NCBI GenBank assembly: GCA_025464695.1
Contig: JAODNQ010000181.1
Span: 1-11,471, forward strand
DNA: 11,471 bases
Reading direction: 5' to 3'
Source of the DNA: Frankiales bacterium
GTDB lineage: Bacteria > Actinomycetota > Actinomycetes > Mycobacteriales > SCTD01
Both the position numbers and the translations under genes were made by a program. The notes below the pieces were generated by a model. That model was not told the origin of the DNA. It saw only the letters and a program-made list of their open reading frames with translations, and did no database searches. Below, in pieces: positions 6,611-11,471 of this stretch (positions are counted from its first letter, which is position 1; every line of letters starts with the position of its first letter).

Positions 6611-6617
6611 CCTCCCC
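6611..6617 (-). promoter_or_regulatory. Ribosome binding site that decides the EgtC-like start
   Basis: On the minus strand GGGGAGG is followed by six bases (CGGCAC) and then GTG at 6604. The in-frame GTG at 6586, which would put the conserved Cys at position 2, has only GGAG at 12 bases or a weak AGG at 8. The stronger site therefore favours the longer protein. Confidence 0.55.
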
Positions 6618-6654
6618 GTCCCGCGCCACCGGCTCCGGCGTGCACGTCCGCCGG

Positions 6655-6660
6655 TAGCCT
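6655..6660 (+). promoter_or_regulatory. Candidate -10 element (TAGCCT) for pepA, leaderless type
   Basis: TAGCCT matches TANNNT and lies eight bases before the GTG of pepA. The transcript would start within about two bases of the start codon. No Shine-Dalgarno sequence stands before this GTG. The element lies in the short divergent gap between the pepA and EgtC-like starts. No clear -35 is visible. Confidence 0.55.
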
Positions 6661-6668
6661 GCCCGCTC

Positions 6669-8177
6669 GTGACCACCCTCGCGCTCACCAGCACCTCCCC
6701 GGCCAGCCTGCGCGCCGACGCGCTCGTCGTCGGGGTCGCCGTCGGGCCACGCGGGCTGGTGCTCGCGCCGGGCGCCGAGAGCGTCGCCGAGAAGCTCGGG
6801 AAGGGCCTGCTCCCGGCCCTCGTCGCCCTCGGCGCCACCGGGAAGGCCGAGCAGGTCGTGCGCCTGGCCACGCTCGGCGCCACCACCCCGAAGGTCGTCG
6901 TCGCCGTCGGGCTCGGCCCGGTGCGGGCGTCCTACGACGCCGAGGCCCTCCGGCGGGCCGCCGGCGCGGCCGTCCGCGCCCTCGAGGGCACCGGCAAGGT
7001 GGGCCTCGCGCTGCCCGCGCCCGACGCCGCGTCCGTCGGAGCCGTCGGTGAGGGCGCGCTGCTCGGCGCGTACCGCTTCGACCGCTACCGCACGGCGTCC
7101 GACCGGCCGGCGGCCGTGACCGACCTGCTGCTCTGCGTCCCCGACAGCAAGGACGCCGCCGTCCGCGAGGCCGTCGTGCGGGCCGAGGTGGTCGGCCGGG
7201 CGGTCGCCCTCGCCCGCGACCTCGTGAACACCCCGCCGTCGGACCTGCGCCCCAAGGACCTCGCGGAGGTCGCCCGCACGCAGGGGGAGAAGGCCGGGCT
7301 CGGCGTCGAGGTCCTCGACGAGAAGGCCCTCAAGAAGGGCGGCTACGGCGGCATCCTCGGCGTCGGCGCGGGCTCGTCCTCGCCGCCGCGCCTGGTGCAC
7401 CTGAGCTACCGCGGCCCGGACGCCGGCACCACCGTCGCCCTGGTCGGCAAGGGCCTCACCTTCGACTCCGGCGGCCTGTCGCTCAAGCCTCCGACGGCCA
7501 TGGAGGAGATGAAGATGGACATGGGCGGCGCCGCCGCCGTCCTCGCCACGGTCGTCGCCGTCGCCGAGCTGGGCCTGCCGGTCGCCGTCGAGGCCTGGCT
7601 GCCGCTGGCCGAGAACATGCCGAGCGGCACCGCGACCCGGCCCTCCGACGTCCTGGTCATGCACAACGGCAGCACGGTCGAGGTCAACAACACCGACGCC
7701 GAGGGCCGCCTCGTGCTCGCCGACGCGATCTCGCGCGCCTGCCAGGACTCCCCCGACGTCGTCCTCGACGTCGCGACCCTCACCGGGGCAGCGCTCGTCG
7801 CCCTCGGTTCCCGCACCACCGGCGTCATGAGCAACGACGACGCCCTGCGCGCGCAGGTGGTCGACGCCGCGGGCCGGGCCGGGGAGCCCTCGTGGGGCAT
7901 GCCGCTGCCGCCCGAGCTGCTCAAGGGGCTCGACTCCGACGTCGCCGACCTGCAGAACAGCGGGCCGCGCGAGGGCGGGATGCTCATCGCCGGCCTGTTC
8001 CTGCAGTCGTTCGTCCCCGAGGGCGTCCGCTGGGCCCACCTCGACATCGCCGGGCCGGCCTACAACTCGGGCGAGGCCTACGGCTACACCCAGCACGGGG
8101 GCACGGGCGCGGCCGTGCGCACGTTCGTGCGGCTGCTCGAGGACCTGGCGGCCGGCGGGGTGCAGACCGACCTGTAA
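6669..8177 (+). CDS. pepA: Leucyl aminopeptidase (M17 family, cytosolic)
   Basis: This is a two-metal M17 exopeptidase that releases N-terminal residues from peptides, normally as a hexamer. The 502-aa protein has the usual length. The N-terminal domain covers roughly residues 1-160 and the catalytic domain the rest. Metal ligands are Lys261 and Asp266 (GKGLTFDSGG), Asp284 (MKMDMGG), and Asp343 and Glu345 in the signature NTDAEGRLVL. Catalytic Lys273 (LSLKP) and Arg347 are also present. Spacing equals that of E. coli PepA with a constant offset of nine. GTG 6669 is chosen because TAGCCT stands just upstream and the next gene in the other direction starts at 6604. The open frame continues further upstream only as a shadow of the opposite operon. 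It is divergent from the egtC-like operon across a gap of 64 bases. Stop TAA at 8175. Confidence 0.96.
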   Translation: MTTLALTSTSPASLRADALVVGVAVGPRGLVLAPGAESVAEKLGKGLLPALVALGATGKAEQVVRLATLGATTPKVVVAVGLGPVRASYDAEALRRAAGAAVRALEGTGKVGLALPAPDAASVGAVGEGALLGAYRFDRYRTASDRPAAVTDLLLCVPDSKDAAVREAVVRAEVVGRAVALARDLVNTPPSDLRPKDLAEVARTQGEKAGLGVEVLDEKALKKGGYGGILGVGAGSSSPPRLVHLSYRGPDAGTTVALVGKGLTFDSGGLSLKPPTAMEEMKMDMGGAAAVLATVVAVAELGLPVAVEAWLPLAENMPSGTATRPSDVLVMHNGSTVEVNNTDAEGRLVLADAISRACQDSPDVVLDVATLTGAALVALGSRTTGVMSNDDALRAQVVDAAGRAGEPSWGMPLPPELLKGLDSDVADLQNSGPREGGMLIAGLFLQSFVPEGVRWAHLDIAGPAYNSGEAYGYTQHGGTGAAVRTFVRLLEDLAAGGVQTDL

Positions 8178-8203
8178 CGCCCAGGACGCGGGGAGCGAAG
8201 GCA

Positions 8204-8218
8204 GTGGGGACGCCCCAC
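8204..8218 (+). terminator. Small perfect hairpin between pepA and the next gene
   Basis: GTGGGG (8204-8209), ACG loop, CCCCAC (8213-8218) form a 6-bp stem with a tight loop, 26 bases after the pepA stop and 26 bases before the next ATG. There is no U-tract. It could be a weak terminator for pepA or a structured leader for the next gene. Confidence 0.35.
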
Positions 8219-8244
8219 ACCGCCCCTCTGTCTGGAGCCCCCGC

Positions 8245-8925
8245 ATGACGCCCTTCCTCACCGCCCTGCTCGCCAAGACCGGAGCGGCCGGCCTGGTCGC
8301 CGCCACCGCCGTCGGTGGTGGCGCCGTCGCGCTGACCGCCGTCGCCGTCTCCGGGCCCGCCGCTCCCTCCTCCGCGGCCGCTGCCGCCGCGCCCGCCACG
8401 GCCACCGCCACCACCAAGACCGGGCCGCACGGCAAGAGCGACGGCAAGGGCAAGGGCAAGGGCCACGCCTCCGCCAGCCCGAGCAGCACGTCGACCAGCA
8501 CCGCGAGCCCGACCGCGACCGCCGCCGCGGGCACGCACGGGACCTGCGTCTCCGGCGTCGCCCAGGGCACCACCGCCACCGGCCGGGCCAAGGGCTCGGC
8601 CGTGAGCACCGCCGCGCAGAGCGACTGCGGCAAGCCGACGCCGACCGCCACCGGGACCACGGCCGGGGCGACCGAGACGCCCAAGGCCAGCAAGAGCCCG
8701 AAGGCCAGCAAGAGCCCGGCCGTCAAGAGCGACAAGGCTGAGGCCGCGCGACCGAGCAAGAGCGCGAAGGCCAGCAAGAGCCCCAAGGCCAGCAAGAGCC
8801 CGGAGGCCAGCAAGAGCCCGGAGGCCCGCGAGACCGAGGCGGCCGAGACGGCGCGACCGAGCAAGAGCCCGAAGGCCAGCGCGCCGAAGCCGTCCAAGAG
8901 CCCCGAGGCCGACGACCGCGACTAG
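8245..8925 (+). CDS. Low-complexity exported or membrane-anchored protein with KASKSP repeats
   Basis: This is a 226-aa protein of unknown function. A hydrophobic segment at about residues 5-36 (TALLAKTGAAGLVAATAVGG and onward) could be a signal peptide or a single anchor. The following Ala/Ser/Thr-rich linker contains a Lys/Gly run (KSDGKGKGKGH, 64-74). Residues 96-130 hold the only two cysteines (Cys101, Cys128), a possible disulfide pair outside the cell. Residues 147-218 are repeats of K/E-A-S-K-S-P with a few Glu-rich spacers, so the tail is basic, disordered and Pro-rich, suited to cell-wall spanning or polyanion binding. ATG 8245 has GGAG (8234-8237) seven bases upstream. It stands alone between hairpins. 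Histone-like DNA binding was considered because of the K/A/S/P tail, but the hydrophobic start argues for the envelope. Confidence 0.78.
   Translation: MTPFLTALLAKTGAAGLVAATAVGGGAVALTAVAVSGPAAPSSAAAAAAPATATATTKTGPHGKSDGKGKGKGHASASPSSTSTSTASPTATAAAGTHGTCVSGVAQGTTATGRAKGSAVSTAAQSDCGKPTPTATGTTAGATETPKASKSPKASKSPAVKSDKAEAARPSKSAKASKSPKASKSPEASKSPEARETEAAETARPSKSPKASAPKPSKSPEADDRD
8693..8820 (+). repeat. 18-bp coding repeat encoding KASKSP
   Basis: Near-identical 18-base units occur at 8693-8710 and 8711-8728, then at 8767-8784, 8785-8802 and 8803-8820. The last starts with GAG in place of AAG and so encodes EASKSP. A degenerate copy follows near 8872. High DNA identity, not just protein identity, suggests recent slippage or unequal exchange. 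Copy number may vary between strains. Confidence 0.85.
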
Positions 8926-8985
8926 TCGCACCCCCGGTCTCCGCACCGCCGGCAGAAGCGCCCGCGGTCCGCAGACCACCCGGAC

Positions 8986-9025
8986 CGGAGCCCGACCGCG
9001 TACCCCCCCACGCGGCCGGGCTCCG
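8986..9025. terminator. Strong bidirectional hairpin terminator
   Basis: CGGAGCCCG-A-CCGCG (8986-9000) pairs with CGCGG-C-CGGGCTCCG (9011-9025): fourteen base pairs and one A-C mismatch around a 10-base loop (9001-9010). It lies between the plus-strand repeat-protein gene and the minus-strand gene ending at 9129, so it can serve both. The rest of the gap (8926-9128) shows nothing further. Confidence 0.75.
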
Positions 9026-9128
9026 TCGCGTCCGGCACCAGGCCCCCGCCTCTGAACGCCGGAGCCTGCGTCAGGGCTCGAGCCCGCCGTCGCTGCTCCA
9101 GCCGCCGTCGATCAGGGGCGCCGGCCCG

Positions 9129-9467
9129 CTACGGCCGGTCCGGCCCGTTCTCCCCCGCCGCCCGGCGCGCCGACGTCCACTCCCGCATGCGCGCCGGGTA
9201 GCCGACCGCGGCGACGTCGTACACCGGCAGGCCCAGCCGGGCCCCGAGCGCCCGGGCCTCGGCCGGCGTCGTGCGACGGCGCGTCCACTCGCCGTCGGCG
9301 GCCACGAGCACCAGCGTGCTCGGCGTGGTCGGGGTCTCCGGCTCGACGAAGCCCTCGACCCCCCGCCGGCTGCCCGCGAACGCCTCCAGGTGCTCCTGCG
9401 CCGCGCCGCGCTCCTCCCGGCTGCCGGACCGGCTGCCACCGGTCCTCCCGCGTCCGAAGAGCCTCAC
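9129..9467 (-). CDS. Conserved actinobacterial protein of unknown function
   Basis: This is a 112-aa soluble protein without a signal peptide. Residues 1-25 are basic and Gly/Ser/Arg-rich ([11 protein letters not shown]). The core has [17 protein letters not shown] (37-52), a hydrophobic strand [13 protein letters not shown] (58-65), a helix [11 protein letters not shown] and [17 protein letters not shown] (81-97). The last 15 residues are polar. I recognise this FVEP...DGEW.RRR...PVYDV..VGYP.RMR pattern as a protein often encoded beside lpd in actinomycetes, sometimes labelled oxidoreductase without evidence; no cofactor motif is visible. GTG 9467 was chosen because AGGGGA lies six bases upstream and the open frame further upstream is only the shadow of lpdA. 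It is divergent from lpdA across 114 bases, so it may share regulatory sites with it. Confidence 0.8.
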   Translation of the reverse strand: MRLFGRGRTGGSRSGSREERGAAQEHLEAFAGSRRGVEGFVEPETPTTPSTLVLVAADGEWTRRRTTPAEARALGARLGLPVYDVAAVGYPARMREWTSARRAAGENGPDRP

Positions 9468-9489
9468 ACCGCGTCCCCTGTCGTGTGCG

Positions 9490-9549
9490 CCCGGGAATCC
9501 CCGGGGCCGTTCCCGGCCTGTTCCTGTCGGGTGGAAGGATGCCCGACAG
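9490..9549. promoter_or_regulatory. Nested inverted repeats in the lpdA divergent promoter region
   Basis: Two dyads stand out. CCGGGAA (9491-9497) and TTCCCGG (9510-9516) flank a 12-base centre rich in C and G. CTGTCGGG (9524-9531) and CCCGACAG (9542-9549) flank a 10-base centre. Both are perfect and lie between the divergent starts at 9467 and 9582, where operators would be expected. Alternatively the second forms a hairpin in the lpdA leader. No protein can be named. Confidence 0.45.
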
Positions 9550-9581
9550 AGACACATCCGTGCGTTCAGGGAGTTGTTCCA

Positions 9582-10952
9582 GTGACAGACACCGTCGACC
9601 TCGTCGTCCTCGGCGGAGGCAGCGGCGGGTACGCCGCCGCCCTGCGTGCCGCGGAGCTCGGCATGACCGTCGTGATGGTCGAGAAGGACAAGGTCGGCGG
9701 CACCTGCCTGCACCGCGGCTGCATCCCGACCAAGGCCCTGCTGCACAGCGCCGAGGTGGTCGACACCATCAAGGAGGCCGAGCAGTTCGGCGTCCACGGC
9801 AGCTTCGACCGGGTCGAGATGACCGAGGTCAACGCGTACAAGGACAAGGTCGTGCAGGGCCTGTTCAAGGGCCTCACCGGCCTGGTCAAGAGCCGCAAGA
9901 TCGAGGTCGTCCAGGGCTCCGGCCGCCTCGTGTCCGCCACCGCCGTCGAGGTCGACGGCCGCCGGATCGAGGCCGGGCACGTGCTGCTCGCCACCGGCTC
10001 GGTCCCGCGCGCGATCCCGGGCATCGAGGTCGACCACGAGCGCATCATCACCAGCGACGACGCGCTGAAGAAGGACACGATCCCGGCGTCCGTGATCATC
10101 CTGGGCGCCGGCGCGATCGGCTGCGAGTTCGCCTCCGTCTGGCGGGCGTTCGGCGCCGACGTGACCATCGTCGAGGCGCTGCCGCACCTCGTGCCGCTCG
10201 AGGAGGAGAGCTCCTCCAAGCTGCTCGAGCGGGCGTTCCGCAAGCGCGGCATCAAGCTGGAGCTCGGCACCCGGTCGGAGAAGGTCGAGACCACCGCCAC
10301 CGGCGTGCAGGTCACCCTCGAGGGCGGCAAGCAGCTCGAGGCCGAGCTGCTGCTCGTCGCCATCGGCCGCGGGCCCGTCTCCGCCGACCTCGGGTACGAG
10401 CAGGTCGGCGTCGAGATGGAGCGGGGCTTCGTCAAGGTCGACGCCTACTGCCAGACCAGCGTCCCCACCATCAGCGCGGTCGGCGACCTCATCCCGACCC
10501 TGCAGCTGGCCCACGTCGGCTTCGCCGAGGGCATCCTCGTCGCCGAGCGCCTGGCCGGTCTCCCGGTCGCGCCCATCGACTACGACGGCGTCCCCCGCGT
10601 CACCTACTCCTCGCCGGAGGTCGCCTCCGTCGGGCTGACCCGCAAGACGGCCGAGGAGCGCGGCTACGAGGTCGTCGAGGCCGTCTACGACCTCGCCGGC
10701 AACGGCAAGGCCCGCATCCTCGGCACCGCCGGCGCCGTCAAGGTCCTCGCCAGCAAGGACGGCCCCGTCATCGGCGTCCACATGGTCGGCGAGCGCGTGG
10801 GCGAGCTCATCGCCGAGGCGCAGCTCATCACCAACTGGGAGGCGCTGCCGGCCGAGGTCGCCCAGCTGATTCACCCCCACCCGACCATGTCGGAGGCCGT
10901 CGGCGAGGCGCACCTGGCGCTGGCCGGCAAGCCGCTCCACAGCCACGCCTAG
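9582..10952 (+). CDS. lpdA: Dihydrolipoyl dehydrogenase (E3)
   Basis: This FAD enzyme reoxidises dihydrolipoyl groups of 2-oxo acid dehydrogenase complexes, and of GcvH, with NAD+. The 456-aa protein has the usual length. The FAD site [17 protein letters not shown] begins at residue 11. The redox disulfide is Cys42/Cys47 in [13 protein letters not shown], the actinobacterial form. The NAD site [10 protein letters not shown] starts at 175, and the second FAD contact SAVGDL is near Asp302. The C-terminal interface ends with HPHPTMSEA, giving His433 and Glu438 as the catalytic dyad. GTG 9582 has CAGGGAG (9567-9573) eight bases upstream and begins right before the first beta strand ([12 protein letters not shown]). 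sucB follows 71 bases downstream on the same strand, so the products likely work in the same complex. The open frame before 9582 is not coding. Confidence 0.97.
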   Translation: MTDTVDLVVLGGGSGGYAAALRAAELGMTVVMVEKDKVGGTCLHRGCIPTKALLHSAEVVDTIKEAEQFGVHGSFDRVEMTEVNAYKDKVVQGLFKGLTGLVKSRKIEVVQGSGRLVSATAVEVDGRRIEAGHVLLATGSVPRAIPGIEVDHERIITSDDALKKDTIPASVIILGAGAIGCEFASVWRAFGADVTIVEALPHLVPLEEESSSKLLERAFRKRGIKLELGTRSEKVETTATGVQVTLEGGKQLEAELLLVAIGRGPVSADLGYEQVGVEMERGFVKVDAYCQTSVPTISAVGDLIPTLQLAHVGFAEGILVAERLAGLPVAPIDYDGVPRVTYSSPEVASVGLTRKTAEERGYEVVEAVYDLAGNGKARILGTAGAVKVLASKDGPVIGVHMVGERVGELIAEAQLITNWEALPAEVAQLIHPHPTMSEAVGEAHLALAGKPLHSHA

Positions 10953-11008
10953 CCTCCGCGCCCCGGCACGCCGCCCGCTCAGCACCAGCTCGGCCCACAC
11001 CTACCGCT

Positions 11009-11013
11009 AGGAG
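11009..11013 (+). promoter_or_regulatory. Ribosome binding site of sucB
   Basis: AGGAG lies ten bases before the ATG at 11024 in the 71-base gap after lpdA. No promoter or hairpin is evident in this gap, which supports co-transcription of the two genes. Confidence 0.6.
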
Positions 11014-11023
11014 CCTCACCCGC

Positions 11024-11471
11024 ATGGCCTTCTCCGTCACGATGCCGGCGCTCGGCGAGAGCGTCACCGAGGGCACGGTCACCCGTTGGCTGAAGAAGGA
11101 GGGCGAGCGGGTCGAGGTCGACGAGCCACTGCTCGAGGTCTCCACCGACAAGGTCGACACCGAGATCCCGTCGCCGGTCGCCGGGGTCGTGCAGAGCATC
11201 AAGGTGCAGGAGGACGAGACCGTCGAGGTCGGCGTCGAGCTGGCCGTGATCGGCGACGGCGCCGAGGGCGGTGGCGACGCTCCGGCGGCTGCCGCACCTG
11301 CCGCCGCGCCCGAGCCCGAGCCCGCCCCGGAGCCCGAGCCGTCTCCCGCCCCGGCGGCGACCGCCGCTTCCGGCGGCGGCGAGGCCGCGTACGTCACGCC
11401 GCTCGTGCGCAAGCTCGCCACCGAGCACGGCGTCGACCTCGCCACCCTCCAGGGCACCGGCGTCGGTGGGC
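11024..11471 (+). CDS. sucB: Dihydrolipoyllysine succinyltransferase (E2 of 2-oxoglutarate dehydrogenase), 5' part
   Basis: This is the E2 component, which carries the acyl group on a swinging lipoyl arm between E1 and CoA. The window holds the first 149 codons. Residues 1-76 are a lipoyl domain starting [19 protein letters not shown], with the lipoylated Lys43 in [11 protein letters not shown]. An Ala/Pro/Glu linker follows (about 77-122: repeats of APEPEP and APAA), then the start of the peripheral-subunit-binding domain ([20 protein letters not shown]), which holds E3. Only one lipoyl domain precedes the binding domain, while several actinobacterial E2s have two or more. The catalytic domain lies beyond the edge, so succinyl versus acetyl specificity cannot be read directly. 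The E2o call rests on the N-terminal style and the lpdA neighbour. Confidence 0.88.
   Translation, partial: MAFSVTMPALGESVTEGTVTRWLKKEGERVEVDEPLLEVSTDKVDTEIPSPVAGVVQSIKVQEDETVEVGVELAVIGDGAEGGGDAPAAAAPAAAPEPEPAPEPEPSPAPAATAASGGGEAAYVTPLVRKLATEHGVDLATLQGTGVGG

Noticed and set aside
8178..8244. Riboswitch (such as a ydaO-type leader) ahead of an exported protein
   Set aside because: The gap of 67 bases is too short and shows only one small hairpin.
4833..8897. A 1,354-codon open frame on the minus strand
   Set aside because: Only its last third carries real genes (part of the EgtE-like product). The remainder is the antisense shadow of pepA and the repeat-protein gene, a known effect of third-position GC bias.
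8245..8925. Histone H1-like nucleoid protein
   Set aside because: The K/A/S/P tail is similar in style, but the protein starts with a hydrophobic export-like segment and lacks a DNA-binding core.
9468..11000. Minus-strand open frame over lpdA
   Set aside because: Antisense to a perfectly conserved dihydrolipoyl dehydrogenase; only its last 112 codons are a real gene.

Overview
The window is very GC-rich, with GTG/ATG starts, frequent 4-bp GTGA stop/start overlaps and Streptomyces- or mycobacteria-like gene content. It is a chromosomal piece of a high-GC actinomycete. Genus cannot be fixed from the sequence alone. I see no IS element, integrase, tRNA, rRNA or CRISPR. Both edges cut genes (cobS at the left, sucB at the right).

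Layout. (1) 1-180: 3' end of cobS, the last step of cobalamin nucleotide-loop assembly. (2) 233-3060, plus strand: a compact three-gene unit with no clear metabolic role. It encodes a protein faintly like the ESX chaperone EspG, a 519-aa protein with a helical N-terminus and a GHSQGG serine-hydrolase domain, and a small putative lipoprotein. It appears to start from a leaderless promoter. (3) 3056-3149: two 31-bp tandem repeats and a hairpin at a convergent junction. (4) 6604 down to 3150, minus strand: a tightly coupled operon of an EgtC-like protein, an EgtE-like PLP enzyme, aminomethyltransferase GcvT and a shikimate-kinase-like P-loop protein. The first and last members have lost residues that are normally catalytic. 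(5) 6669-8177, plus: leucyl aminopeptidase PepA, divergent from the operon and with a leaderless-type promoter. (6) 8245-8925, plus: an exported or membrane-anchored low-complexity protein with KASKSP repeats, ended by a strong hairpin at 8986-9025. (7) 9467-9129, minus: a small conserved actinobacterial protein of unknown function. (8) 9582-11471, plus: lpdA and the start of sucB, the E3 and E2 components of a 2-oxo acid dehydrogenase complex (most likely 2-oxoglutarate dehydrogenase).

Functionally, the right half is core metabolism: lpdA and sucB supply the lipoamide-dependent complex, and Lpd can also serve the glycine cleavage system to which GcvT belongs. The parts least explained by known biology are the 233-3060 unit, the degenerate EgtC beside an intact-looking EgtE, and the shikimate-kinase-like protein with an altered P-loop.
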